Shown: positions 28,437 through 37,291, counted from the stretch's first letter. The stretch is 64,000 nucleotides of DNA from Streptomyces sp. NBC_01750 (GCF_035918095.1 NZ_CP109137.1:7566001-7630000), one strand, 5' to 3'. The notes: generated by a model not told the origin, from the letters alone. Numbers and translations: made by a program.

Positions 28437-29028
28437 GCTTGCCGACCCCTTTCCCGCCGCACTGAAGATCCTCGTCGCGGGCGGATTCGGGGTCGGCAAG
28501 ACGACTTTCGTGGGAGCGGTCAGTGAGATCGAACCACTGAGTACGGAGGAGCTCCTGACCCAGGTCAGCGTGGCGACCGACAGCCTGGACGGCATTGAGT
28601 CCAAGACCACCACAACCGTCGCCATGGACTTCGGCCGGATCACCCTGGACCGCAGTCATGTGCTCTATCTCTTCGGAACACCCGGCCAGGAGCGCTTCTG
28701 GTTCATGTGGGACGAGCTCTCCGAAGGCGCGCTCGGCGCGGTCATTCTCGCCGACACGCGCCGCCTCGAGAACTCATTCTCCGCGGTGGACTTCTTCGAG
28801 CGGCGCGGCATCGGATTCGTCGTCGCCGTCAACGAGTTCGACGGCGCCTACCGCTATGAACCGGAAGAGGTACGGGCCGCGCTCGACCTCAAACCGGAGG
28901 TGCCGGTCGTGCTGTGCGACGCGCGGATCGCCAGCTCGGGGATAGGGACCCTGGTCACCCTCGTCCAGCATCTGCTCACCACCACCGCGGTGCCGGCCAT
29001 GGCACCGAGCTACGGAGCACCAACATGA
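28414..29028 (+). CDS. cvnD: Conservon small GTPase CvnD
   Basis: This 204-aa Ras-like ATP/GTP-binding protein has the P-loop GGFGVGKT at residues 23-30, the switch region TTTTVAMDFGRI, GTPGQERFWFMWDEL as the G3 motif, and VVAVNEFDG in place of the classical NKxD, as in other CvnD proteins. The ATG at 28414 follows CTGGAGGCGGTGCTGG. It ends with an ATGA overlap with the GAF gene. It is the switch component of the conservon. Confidence 0.94.
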   Translation: MAYDDDCELADPFPAALKILVAGGFGVGKTTFVGAVSEIEPLSTEELLTQVSVATDSLDGIESKTTTTVAMDFGRITLDRSHVLYLFGTPGQERFWFMWDELSEGALGAVILADTRRLENSFSAVDFFERRGIGFVVAVNEFDGAYRYEPEEVRAALDLKPEVPVVLCDARIASSGIGTLVTLVQHLLTTTAVPAMAPSYGAPT

Positions 29029-29600
29029 CGTACGACCCGACCGGCCATCTGCTGCTCACGCCCGTAGACCGCGAAGCGCCCGTCCGCGTAAGGCGGCTGC
29101 GTCAGCTGGGTTTCGGGGACCGGCCGGACCCGGCCTTCGACGAATTCGCGCACAAACTCGCCGAGGTGACCGGCGCGCCGTACTCCATGGTCAACTTCAT
29201 TGACGAGAACCAGCAGTTCTTCGCCGGTCTGCACACCCCGTCCGGTGCGCACTCCGGCACCGACCTGGGTGCGACGGCCGCGACGGGCGACGGTGGTGTC
29301 AGCCGGTTCATGGCGCGGGACCACGGCTACTGCCCGCACGTGGTCGTACGGCGCAAGGCGCTGGTCCTGGAGGACGTCTGCGACTATCCGCGGTTCGCGG
29401 GAAACCCGGTGGTGGACGAGATCGGCATCCGTTCCTATCTCGGTGCGCCGTTGATCGACCGCACGGGGATCGCACTGGGCACGATCTGTGTGGTCGACAC
29501 CGAGCCGCGGCCCTGGGGCCGGGCGGGGCTCGAGACCATCAAGTCGCTCGCCGCGGAACTGATCGACCAGATCCACCGGCGTGAGGACGGCAGTATCTGA
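29025..29600 (+). CDS. GAF-domain protein linked to the conservon
   Basis: This 191-aa protein consists mainly of one GAF domain (about residues 30-185: FAHKLAEVTGAPYSMVNFIDENQQFFAGLHTP, CPHVVVRRKALVLEDVCDYPRFAGNPVV, GIRSYLGAPLIDRTGIALGTICVVD). The ATG overlaps the cvnD stop, so it is the fifth gene of the conservon and probably a sensor or accessory component. Some conservons carry a cytochrome P450 next; here none follows. The ligand is unknown. Confidence 0.87.
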   Translation: MTYDPTGHLLLTPVDREAPVRVRRLRQLGFGDRPDPAFDEFAHKLAEVTGAPYSMVNFIDENQQFFAGLHTPSGAHSGTDLGATAATGDGGVSRFMARDHGYCPHVVVRRKALVLEDVCDYPRFAGNPVVDEIGIRSYLGAPLIDRTGIALGTICVVDTEPRPWGRAGLETIKSLAAELIDQIHRREDGSI

Positions 29601-29677
29601 AGTCCCACCGATTCTGGTGAAGTGACGTCCCCGGGCTGCCCGACGCGCTCCCGGGGACGTCACCCGCTGCGGGTCGG

Positions 29678-30874
29678 TCAGACGGCGGCGTCCAGCCGGA
29701 CCACGTCGGACAGCTGCTGCGACCACTGGCCCTTCGCCGTGCCCAGCGCCACCTCCGCCAGGCGCAGCAGTTGTACGTCGGACGTGCCGGCCGGGGCGAA
29801 CATATGGAGCGCGTCCCGCAGATACCGCTCGATGGGGCGGTCGGTGAAGAGCCCTGCCGCGGCATGGATCTCCATGGCGTTACGCGCTGAGTCGATCGCC
29901 GACTCGACATTGACCAGCTTTGCGTTCATCAGCTCCGCATCGCACGGCAGCCCCTCGTCGAGCAGATGCACGGCGTGGTACGCGGCGAGCCTGGAGGTCA
30001 TCAACCGGGACTGTAACGACCCCAACTTCAGTTTGACGGACGGAAGTTCATGGAGCGGCTTGCCGTAACGCCGCCGATCGGAGCAGAACCTCGTGGTCTC
30101 CTCCAGGATCGCCTGGTGGATGCCGAGCGATACGGCGGTGAGATTGGCGCGTCCGTAGAGCACGCTGGAGGAGTACGCCACGGCCAGCCCGTCGCCCTCC
30201 TCGCCGAGGCGGTTCGGCGCGGGGACACGGCAGTTGTCGAAGTGCAACTCGCCGAAGCTGAAGCCGTGCAGACCCATGGTCGGCCGCTGCTCGCCGATCC
30301 CGAAGCCCGGCCGGTCCGACTCGACCAGGAAGGCCGTTAACCCCCTGGATCCGGGTCCGGTCCTGACCACCACGCCGTGCAGATCACCGATATGGCTGTT
30401 GCCGACGAACACCTTTCGGCCATTGAGAACGTAGTCGTCGCCGTCCCGTACGGCGGTGGCGCTCATGCCCAGCACATGGCCGCCCGACTCGGGTTCGGTG
30501 ACCGCGATCGTCGGGAGGCAGTCGCCGGCGGCGATGGAGGGGAGCCAGGTCTTCTTCTGCTCGTCGTTGCCGAAGTGGACAATCTTGGCAACGCCCAGCT
30601 GGGAGGCCTGCACCATCGCGCCCATCGCGCCGCTGACCCGGGACAGCTCCTCGATGATGATGGTCTTGGCGAGGTGTCCCATCCCCATCCCGCCGTGCTC
30701 CTTGCCGATCGTGGCGCCGAGCCAGCCCTGCCGGGCGATGAGCCGGGACAGTTCGTGGTGGACGGCACGGGCTGCCTCCATCGCTGGGATCCGCGGACGT
30801 ATCTCCTTCTCTGCGAAGTCACGCACATGATCACGTAGTTGCTGATGTAGTCGACTGGCGAAGTAACCGTCCAT
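29678..30874 (-). CDS. Acyl-CoA dehydrogenase (contains a TTA codon)
   Basis: This 398-aa FAD-dependent acyl-CoA dehydrogenase-fold protein has SRLIARQGWLGATIGKEHGGMGMG, TIAVTEPESGGHVLG, MGLHGFSFGELHFDNCRVP and the C-terminal helix bundle with IHAAAGLFTDRPIERYLRDAL. The start at 30874 is chosen because GGAGGG lies six bases upstream. Residue 179 (GSRGLTAFL) is encoded by TTA (30338-30340), so translation should depend on the bldA tRNA, as for development-linked or secondary-metabolic genes. It is convergent with the conservon and has no thioesterase or ligase neighbour, so its substrate is open; some such stand-alone homologues act on carrier-bound or antibiotic-like substrates. Confidence 0.9.
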   Translation of the reverse strand: MDGYFASRLHQQLRDHVRDFAEKEIRPRIPAMEAARAVHHELSRLIARQGWLGATIGKEHGGMGMGHLAKTIIIEELSRVSGAMGAMVQASQLGVAKIVHFGNDEQKKTWLPSIAAGDCLPTIAVTEPESGGHVLGMSATAVRDGDDYVLNGRKVFVGNSHIGDLHGVVVRTGPGSRGLTAFLVESDRPGFGIGEQRPTMGLHGFSFGELHFDNCRVPAPNRLGEEGDGLAVAYSSSVLYGRANLTAVSLGIHQAILEETTRFCSDRRRYGKPLHELPSVKLKLGSLQSRLMTSRLAAYHAVHLLDEGLPCDAELMNAKLVNVESAIDSARNAMEIHAAAGLFTDRPIERYLRDALHMFAPAGTSDVQLLRLAEVALGTAKGQWSQQLSDVVRLDAAV

Positions 30875-31359
30875 CGCGAGCCCTCCTCTGCGAAACGCCT
30901 GCTCGGGCGGTTGTTCGAGCAGGTGGTGCATCGGCAGTGGTCCCGTCCCGAACAGGCCGACCACATCATGGTGTTGATCGTTTCAGGGTGGCACAAGATC
31001 GACGCCAACTCTGGCCAAATTGCGGACCGTTGACGTTTGATTGAGGCTGCTTTCCGTGTGGTACGGGCCCGTCCGGTCCTGCCGTACGGCATTCCCCGTC
31101 TGTGTCTTTCTGCCACATGCCAACGGCAAAGGTTTCGTGGGTATATGGCACTGAGGGACAAGAAGGCACCTCGGACCTGCACAGCGGTGACATCCGGGAA
31201 CACCAGCAGAACCGATACGGCTCAGACCTGGACCGAAAAGAACGCACTCCGGCCCGGCGGACCGGCTGGGCACCGGCGCTCATACGCGCCCGTCCGGCGC
31301 TCGGAGCACAAGAGGGTGCCAGAGGCGCGCGCCCCGGCGCGTACAACAGGCGGGCGCTG
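30875..31359. other. Intergenic region upstream of the acyl-CoA dehydrogenase
   Basis: About 485 bases with no convincing gene and a lower GC patch at 30960-31200. It should hold the minus-strand promoter of the acyl-CoA dehydrogenase. No clear operator stands out. Confidence 0.4.
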
Positions 31360-31520
31360 TCACGCCCGGTGCTCCACGGTGAAGGGGATGGTGTCGCCGA
31401 AGCTGAGCATGACATGGGTCGGGTTCGCCTCCGTCGAGTCGACGGTGGCCTTCCCGTCGGAGTCCCAGGCGTATGTCACCGGTTTGCCGCCCGGCAGCCC
31501 GGAACGTGGTGCAGAAAGCG
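31360..31520 (-). pseudogene. C-terminal fragment of an unidentified protein
   Basis: The minus frame ending at 31360 reads GLPGGKPVTYAWDSDGKATV then DSTEANPTHVMLSFGDTIPF and TVEHRA. This looks like the beta-rich end of a secreted or extracellular domain. There is no start codon or ribosome site before it, and the region upstream (31520-31632) is promoter-like. I interpret it as a truncated gene remnant; family not recognised. Confidence 0.4.
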
Positions 31521-31632
31521 CTATCTGTAACGTTGCGCAGCGTAGGTTGCGGCTATACAGGGGGTCAAAGGGCCTGAGGGGTCCTGTGTGGCAATGGGGG
31601 CGAGTGTCAGTGTCGCGTCGTACCGTCTTCGC

Positions 31633-32001
31633 ATGGCCACTGCTGACGATGTGCGCAGGCTCGCGCTCGGCCTCCCCGGCGCGGTGGAGAAGCTCGCCTG
31701 GGGCAGGCCCACGTTCCGCTTGGAGGGCGGCGGCAAGATCTTCGCCTCGCTCGATGACGACGACAGGGTGATGGGCGTGAAGTGCCCCCAGGAGGACCGG
31801 GAGGAGCTGATCGCCTCCGAGCCCGAGAAGTTCTTCATGCGCGCGGGACATGACGACAACTACGCCTGGCTGCGGGTGCGGCTGGCCGCCGTGGAGGACG
31901 ATGAGGAGCTGTACGCGATCCTGCTCGACTCCTGGCGCCAGGCCGCACCTCGCAGACTGGTCGACGCACACCCCGAGCTCGGACGGCCTTCCGCAGGGTG
32001 A
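31633..32001 (+). CDS. MmcQ/YjbR-family protein
   Basis: This 122-aa protein has the YjbR fold (CyaY-like double-wing). ADDVRRLALGLPGAVEKLAWGRPTFRLEGGGKIFASLDDDDRVMGVKCP and the terminal LRVRLAAVEDDEELYAILLDSWRQAAPRRLVDAH match the family pattern. It is usually called a DNA-binding protein, but function is unproven. The ATG at 31633 has no strong Shine-Dalgarno. It lies 235 bases before a tRNA-Pro gene. Confidence 0.87.
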   Translation: MATADDVRRLALGLPGAVEKLAWGRPTFRLEGGGKIFASLDDDDRVMGVKCPQEDREELIASEPEKFFMRAGHDDNYAWLRVRLAAVEDDEELYAILLDSWRQAAPRRLVDAHPELGRPSAG

Positions 32002-32185
32002 CCGCGCCTGGTCCGTACGGGCCGTGATGGCCCGGGGCCCATCAGTTCGCTGACCACTCTCCGTGCGTGCTCGATAGCCTCACGTGAGGGCGGTGGAAAC
32101 CCGAGCCGACCAGTGGCTGCTCGCCGACGGTGATCATCCGGTCCGGCCGGCGGAATGGGGTTCGTGACCACCCGCCGAAGTGCGG

Positions 32186-32210
32186 TATTGTTCTCATGCG
32201 TGTTCGGCCG
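32186..32210 (+). promoter_or_regulatory. Promoter/leader of the first tRNA-Pro gene
   Basis: TATTGT (32186-32191) is a plausible -10 box, 51 bases before the tRNA. The 25 or so bases from GGTATTGTTCTC to TTCGGCCGG recur with four changes before the second tRNA-Pro copy (42998-43024). Both copies then have a small stem (GGGG-GAAA-CCCC here) before the tRNA. Confidence 0.5.
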
Positions 32211-32236
32211 GGGGAAACCCCAGGTCAGACGGGCAC

Positions 32237-32310
<74 letters not shown>

Positions 32311-32317
32311 CGGTGCT

Positions 32318-32353
32318 GAGGGTCTTCACAGGTCAGAGCCTGTGGAGGCCCTC
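32318..32353 (+). terminator. Hairpin after the first tRNA-Pro
   Basis: GAGGGTCTTCACAGG (32318-32332) and CCTGTGGAGGCCCTC (32339-32353) form a 15-step stem with G-U pairs around TCAGAG, followed by TCTTCG. It starts seven bases after the tRNA and is a likely terminator. Confidence 0.65.
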
Positions 32354-32541
32354 TCTTCGTGTCCTGGCTCCGGATGTCGGGTCGGGTGTGTCGCTCATGT
32401 CCAGTCCGGACGCCGGCGACAGCGAGGTCGGACAGGCACTCCCCATAGGGTCCCTACGGCGGGGCGAGGGTGGGTGGGCGTACCGGATTTGGGCAGTGCC
32501 GTGGCTGCCGCGGGCGCCTCCCGCCGGTCCGGACCGACGTG

Positions 32542-33222
32542 TCAGGCCATCCAGAAGAAGACCGCTGTCATGCGCTTGTCCTCCAAGGCCCTGCCCCAGT
32601 AACCGGTGGCGCTGTGCATCATGTTTGCGGTGTAGAGGAGCAGACGGTTGTACCGGTGCGGCACGCGCACATCCTCGGTGAAAGAGTCGGGCGGGACGAA
32701 GCGTGTGCCCAGGGCGTCGACAAGGTCGTTGTGTGGCGCTGTCACCAGGTTTCCGCCGAGTCGTCCGCCAGGCAGACTCTGCCGGTAAAAACTGGTTCCG
32801 CAGCCCTTGGGCACGTTCGGATTGAGATAGAGCACCGCGGCGTAACGACACAGCGCACGTGAATCGGTGTGTGGGCGCGGCTCGCATTCGTCCTTGCCGA
32901 CGATCTGGATGCAGTTGTGGTTGAGCGTGCCGCCACCAGGGTTCGTTTGCTGCCATATCCGGCGCGCGCCGATGGCCCTCTTCACCAGTTCTTCGACCTG
33001 GGAGAGTTCCTCCGGTTCGAGCCCCGGCATCGTGCGCAGGCCGGGCCAGCTCTGGGGCTTGTGCGGGTGGCCCTCGACCCAGTCCTCCTTGGCGAGGCAG
33101 CGGGCCCGGACGGCATCCACGTCGGGCAGCACATCGTTCAGCACCCAATAGTCCCGGCCGGGTGTGGGTTTGCGGTAGGGGAGTACCGGGAGCGCCGGGG
33201 TCCGCGGGGGGTGTGGGGGCAT
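32542..33222 (-). CDS. 2OG-Fe(II) oxygenase-like protein (DUF6445-like)
   Basis: This 226-aa jelly-roll protein has the iron-binding pattern H118-T-D120 (PRPHTDS) and H203 (MMHSATGYWG) followed by Arg/Lys at 211-217 for the 2-oxoglutarate carboxylate. CRYAAVLYLNPNVPKGCGTSFYR is the metal-proximal strand common to prolyl-4-hydroxylase-like enzymes. I recall it as the DUF6445 type; substrate unknown. Start: ATG at 33222 with AGGGTCGGCCGC upstream; an in-frame extension to 33573 is possible but compositionally unlike protein. It is divergent from the cytochrome b/molybdopterin operon. Confidence 0.8.
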   Translation of the reverse strand: MPPHPPRTPALPVLPYRKPTPGRDYWVLNDVLPDVDAVRARCLAKEDWVEGHPHKPQSWPGLRTMPGLEPEELSQVEELVKRAIGARRIWQQTNPGGGTLNHNCIQIVGKDECEPRPHTDSRALCRYAAVLYLNPNVPKGCGTSFYRQSLPGGRLGGNLVTAPHNDLVDALGTRFVPPDSFTEDVRVPHRYNRLLLYTANMMHSATGYWGRALEDKRMTAVFFWMA

Positions 33223-33655
33223 GCGGCCGACCCTAGGGTCTCCGTGCGTCACCGCTCCCCCCGTGAATTGGCCAATCTTCCGCCAACTCAAAGCGGTCGT
33301 CCCCTGGCCGTGCACGTGGTGAGTCATGGGCACCGACGTGGTCCACTCTGGGCTCCGAGCCCTGGAGCGAGCGTCGTGCGGGGACTCGTCGAGGAAGCCG
33401 GCGGTGCCGACGCCGCTGTCGCCCCGGGTGTGAGCCACTCCTTCCCGTGGGAGGTGGACCGGTCGGCGGGCTGCGCGGTCTTGGCCGGTTCGAGCGGCGA
33501 GTTGGCTGCGTCCGGGCGGTCTGCTCGCGGACTGTCGGTCGGCATCTGGGCCCCAGGCACTCCATCCGACCAAATACCATCAATACGTGATATTTGGGCC
33601 TAGTGTTCGACGTCGGGCGGCGGCCTGCCGTTCCGTGAACCGCACAAGGGATCCC
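33223..33655. other. Divergent promoter region with an AT-rich inverted repeat
   Basis: I see no gene in these 433 bases. The end next to the oxidoreductase operon holds a striking AT-rich inverted repeat (33570-33597), listed separately. Confidence 0.45.
33570..33597. promoter_or_regulatory. Inverted repeat upstream of the cytochrome b/molybdopterin operon
   Basis: CCAAAT at 33570 pairs with ATTTGG ending at 33597, and ATCA pairs with TGAT around ATACG, with three unpaired bases in the left arm. It lies about 59 bases before the ATG at 33656, in AT-rich DNA that contrasts with the region. It is probably a repressor or activator operator overlapping the promoter. Confidence 0.55.
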
Positions 33656-35230
33656 ATGGGCGACACACACGGCAAGGACGAGCCTTCCCCGAAGAATGAG
33701 CCGGCCGCGAGCACAGGCGAGCCGGGTGCGCGCGGCGCGGACGAGAGGTCAACGCGGCGAGAGGAGGCGACGAACGTGCACCCGGGCGGGGTGAGCGGCG
33801 CCGCGTCGTCTGCGGGACACGAGGGATCCGGCGGCCGGGGTCACGGTCCCGCCGCGGGGGACGGGCCCGACGGGCCCGAAAGAGGTGCCCGCTCCCCGGC
33901 GACTCCGGCGGCCGGTTCGCGCCCGACAGTGTCGAGGGCGCGCCTTGCGGACTTGCTGCGGGAAGGCCCGCCGACCGGTCCGTCACGGCCGGGCTTTTGG
34001 CGCAGTCCTCTGCGGGGGCCGTGGCTGACCTCTGTTTTCGGCGCGGTTCTGCTCGTCGGCATCCCGGTGTTGTTCGTGACCGGGCTGCTCTCCTACGCCG
34101 CCTACAACCCGGATCTTGCGGGCAATGACCAGACCCCCGACAGGGGGTGGCTGGGCTTCTGTCTGTTCGCCTGGCCGACCGATCCGTACTGGCTCTACCG
34201 CCTCAACCAGGGCGTCCATGTCACGCTCGGCATCGTCCTGATCCCAGTGCTCCTGGCGAAGCTGTGGTCGGTGATCCCCCGACTGTTCGCCTGGCCTCCT
34301 GTGAGCTCGGTCAGCCAGGCGCTCGAACGCCTGTCGCTGCTCCTGCTCGTGGGCGGGGTGTTGTTCGAGTTCGCCACGGGTGTGCTCAATATCCAGCTGG
34401 ACTACATCTTCCCCGGCTCCTTCTACGTTCTGCACTTCTACGGGGCCTGGGTGTTCATCGGCGCCTTCGTCGTGCATATCGCCTTCCGCGTGCCCCTGGT
34501 GATCCGGACACTGCGCAGCCGCGCCCTCCGCAATGAGCTGCGCATGCCCGGCCGCACGAACGCAGCACCAGGGGACGAAACCGGTCTCGTGAGCCCCAAC
34601 CAGACCCCGCCGACAATCTCGCGGCGGGGTGCTCTGGGCATGGTGGGCGCGGGCTCCCTGGTACTGCTCGCAGTGACGGCCGGGCAGAGCATCGGCGGCT
34701 CCCTCAGATCCACCGCCCTGCTTGCCCCGCACGGCCAGGAGCCCGGGCCCGGTCCGAACGGTTTCCAGATCAACAAGACCGCGGCAGGCGTGGGAATTCG
34801 TGCCCGCGACATCGGCCCCGGGTGGCGCCTGGTCGTACGGGGCGGGGGCCGCGAACGGATCTTCACCCGCGAACAGGTGCTGGCGTTGCCGCAACACGGC
34901 GCGGCGCTGCCCATCGCCTGCGTGGAAGGGTGGTCCACCGACGACCAGGAGTGGAGCGGGGTGCGGCTGGCCGACCTGGCCGCACTTGTCGGCTTCGCGG
35001 ACCGAGTGCCGGGTGTGTTCGTCGAATCCGCCCAGCGCAGCGGGGCCTTCCGCTCGGCCATGCTGCGCGACAACCAGGTCCGCGATGTGCGCTCGCTGCT
35101 GGCCCTGCGGGTCAATGGAGCCGACCTGTCGCCGGATCACGGGTATCCGGCGCGCGTCATCGTCCCGGCCAACCCGGGTGTCCACAACACCAAATGGGTC
35201 ACCCGGCTGACCTTCGGGGAGAGCGCATGA
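33656..35230 (+). CDS. Cytochrome b561-like/molybdopterin-dependent oxidoreductase fusion
   Basis: This 524-aa membrane protein joins an electron-carrying cytochrome b to a sulfite-oxidase-type catalytic domain. A disordered Gly/Glu-rich N-terminus (1-110) precedes four or so membrane spans (about 125-315) with candidate haem histidines in NQGVHVTLGIVLIPV and VLHFYGAWVFIGAFVVHIAF. After a fifth, Tat-like segment (TISRRGALGMVGAGSLVLLAV) comes the molybdopterin domain, with the molybdenum ligand Cys in PIACVEGWSTDDQEWSGVRL and a C-terminal HGYPARVIVPANPGVHNTKWVTRLTF. The RR motif suggests the catalytic part lies outside the cell. The ATG at 33656 follows AAGGGATCCC. It overlaps the next gene by four bases. 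Confidence 0.87.
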   Translation: MGDTHGKDEPSPKNEPAASTGEPGARGADERSTRREEATNVHPGGVSGAASSAGHEGSGGRGHGPAAGDGPDGPERGARSPATPAAGSRPTVSRARLADLLREGPPTGPSRPGFWRSPLRGPWLTSVFGAVLLVGIPVLFVTGLLSYAAYNPDLAGNDQTPDRGWLGFCLFAWPTDPYWLYRLNQGVHVTLGIVLIPVLLAKLWSVIPRLFAWPPVSSVSQALERLSLLLLVGGVLFEFATGVLNIQLDYIFPGSFYVLHFYGAWVFIGAFVVHIAFRVPLVIRTLRSRALRNELRMPGRTNAAPGDETGLVSPNQTPPTISRRGALGMVGAGSLVLLAVTAGQSIGGSLRSTALLAPHGQEPGPGPNGFQINKTAAGVGIRARDIGPGWRLVVRGGGRERIFTREQVLALPQHGAALPIACVEGWSTDDQEWSGVRLADLAALVGFADRVPGVFVESAQRSGAFRSAMLRDNQVRDVRSLLALRVNGADLSPDHGYPARVIVPANPGVHNTKWVTRLTFGESA

Positions 35231-35712
35231 GCGGTTTCCGGGCGCGCTACGGAGCCTCCCCCCTGCACCTGCTGCTGGTGCTCTGCTCCTTCGCTCTGAC
35301 CGCCTACGCGGGAATCCGGCTGCTGGCCGGAGACCAACCCTGGATGGTCGTGGTGTGGTTCGTCGGAGCGGCTCTCCTGCACGATCTGGTCCTGCTGCCC
35401 CTCTACACGGTCACCGACCGCGCCGCCCAGACCGTACTGGGCCGCCGTCGGGAACCGGCGGTTGAGGGCAACCCGCCGATGCGGGGATGGATCAACTACG
35501 TCCGGGTGCCGGTCTTCCTCTCCGGCATCCTGCTGCTGACCTACTTTCCCCTGATCCTGGGACAGGTGGACAACTTCACCGCTTACACCGGCCTCCCCGA
35601 TGACGTGTTCCTCGGCCGCTGGCTACTGATCACCGCCGTACTGTTCGGCCTCTCCGCTCTCCTGCTGCTGGCCCGCATGTGGTCCGCCCGCCCGGTCCCG
35701 CCGCCCCCCTAG
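35227..35712 (+). CDS. Membrane protein partner of the molybdopterin fusion
   Basis: This 161-aa protein has four predicted spans (LLLVLCSFALTAYAGIRLL, WMVVVWFVGAALLHDLVLLPL, VPVFLSGILLLTYFPLIL, WLLITAVLFGLSALLLLARMW). Two His/Asp positions in the second span could bind metal, but no classical haem motif is clear. Its ATG overlaps the oxidoreductase stop, so they are coupled. It probably forms a complex with the cytochrome b part or passes electrons to the quinone pool. Family not recognised beyond that. Confidence 0.75.
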   Translation: MSGFRARYGASPLHLLLVLCSFALTAYAGIRLLAGDQPWMVVVWFVGAALLHDLVLLPLYTVTDRAAQTVLGRRREPAVEGNPPMRGWINYVRVPVFLSGILLLTYFPLILGQVDNFTAYTGLPDDVFLGRWLLITAVLFGLSALLLLARMWSARPVPPPP

Positions 35713-36067
35713 CCCGGCGCGCCGAGGAGCTTGTGCGACAGGTGGGGGCGGGCCCCAGGGCGGTAGCCCCTCAACCGCAGGGTCGGAAGGGGCCGTGGAG
35801 CTCGCCGAGCCGGTCGGTCAGTCGCAAGTTCTCGGAGTGGTCGATGCGGCAGCCGATCACGGACGACTTCGTCGCCCGGCCGGCTCGGCGACCAACTACC
35901 GTGTCTGCTTCGGCAGTTCATGCGCGCCGCGGACGATGCCACAGACCGGCAGTGCCCCTTCCCGATGCGGCGGGGCTCCGGCACCATGGCCGGACGTGCC
36001 CTGGCCGGACATCCGGACGACCGGTGCGCCCAGTGCAGGAACCTTCCTTCCGACCCGGAGGCGCCGC
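35713..36067. other. Intergenic region before the P450 gene
   Basis: 355 bases. A short minus-strand frame ending at 35771 reads VIGCRIDHSENLRLTDRLGE and is preceded by a stop codon; it may be a remnant, but no start or family can be given. The P450 promoter is probably at 35900-36050. Confidence 0.35.
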
Positions 36068-37291
36068 GTGGCGAGCAAAGATCACGCCAGGCTCGACGAG
36101 CTGCAACGCGATCCCTATCCGCTCTACGCGCGGGCGCGCCGGGCCGAGGGCCTGACCTTCGTTCCCGAGCTGGATGCCTGGCTCGTCGCGCGGGACACGG
36201 ACGTACGGGAAGTGCTGCGCCGGCCCGAGGAGTTCTCGTCGGTGCGCGCGCTGCTCCCCGATGTCATGCCCTCGCCCGCCGCGCTGGAGGTCCTGGCCAA
36301 GGGCTACGGGAAGCGCCCCACCGTCGTCTCCACCGACGGCCCCGCCCATCAGCGCCACCGGGCTCCGCTCAACAGCGGCCTGTCCGCCGTCCGGATCGCC
36401 GCGCTGGTGCCGTACGCCGCCGAGCGCGCCGAGGCACTGGTCGACGGCTTCGCGCAGGACGGCGGAGTCGAACTGATGGAGGCGTACGCCCGACAGCTGC
36501 CCGGCCAGGTGATCGGGCGGCTCATCGGGCTCGACCCGGCGGACGTGCCGGCCGCGGTGCACGGCGGCTACCGCGCCGAAGAACTGCTGTTCCGGCCGCT
36601 GGACCCGGACGAGCAGGTCCGGGCCGCCGAGGATGTCGTCGCGCTGCAGCAGCTCCTCGACACCTATGTAAGGGACCGGCGGATGAGCCCGCGCGACGAC
36701 CTCTGCTCGGCGATGGTCGCCGCGCTCGCGCCCGGAAGCGGCGATCTCACCCTCGACCAGCGCCACGAGCTGGTGTCGAACCTCCAGAACTTCCTGATCG
36801 CCGGACATCTCACGACCACCGCGCTCATCGGTACGACGCTGCTTCATCTGCTGAGCGACCGACGGCAGTGGGAACTGGTCTGCGCCGACCGGGAGTTGAT
36901 ACCGGCAGCCGTGGAGGAGGCCGCGCGGTTCGACAGTCCGGTCCAGGGCTTCAGGCGGACCACCACCCGGGCTGTGACGATCGCCGGCACCGAACTCCCC
37001 GCCGGGGAAACGGTGTTCGTGGCGTACGGATCGGCCAACCGCGACGAGGAACGTTACGAGCGGCCCGAGGTCTTCGACATGACCCGGCCCCTTTCCCGGC
37101 AGCATGTCGCCTTCGGCCACGGGGCCCACGGCTGCCCCGGCTCCCAGCTCGCCCGTGAGCAGCTCCGGCTGACCATTGGGCTGTTCGCCCGCAGGCTGCC
37201 CGGCCTGCGGGTCGAGGAGGACAGGCTGCCGGTCGCGATGCGGCCCACCCTGATCCATCGCTCGCCCGAAGCACTCCATCTGACCTGGTGA
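36068..37291 (+). CDS. Cytochrome P450
   Basis: This 407-aa soluble class I P450 has the haem-ligand loop FGHGAHGCPGSQLAR with C356 and the ExxR pair in VEEAARFD. The I-helix reads LIAGHLTTTALIG: the acidic residue that normally precedes the catalytic Thr (AGHE/DTT) is Leu, which may alter proton delivery or substrate use. The GTG at 36068 is fixed by GGAGG eight bases upstream. No ferredoxin or ferredoxin reductase is adjacent. A fragment of a GntR regulator follows. Substrate unknown; the conservon in the window is 6.5 kb away and not evidently linked. Confidence 0.92.
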   Translation: MASKDHARLDELQRDPYPLYARARRAEGLTFVPELDAWLVARDTDVREVLRRPEEFSSVRALLPDVMPSPAALEVLAKGYGKRPTVVSTDGPAHQRHRAPLNSGLSAVRIAALVPYAAERAEALVDGFAQDGGVELMEAYARQLPGQVIGRLIGLDPADVPAAVHGGYRAEELLFRPLDPDEQVRAAEDVVALQQLLDTYVRDRRMSPRDDLCSAMVAALAPGSGDLTLDQRHELVSNLQNFLIAGHLTTTALIGTTLLHLLSDRRQWELVCADRELIPAAVEEAARFDSPVQGFRRTTTRAVTIAGTELPAGETVFVAYGSANRDEERYERPEVFDMTRPLSRQHVAFGHGAHGCPGSQLAREQLRLTIGLFARRLPGLRVEEDRLPVAMRPTLIHRSPEALHLTW

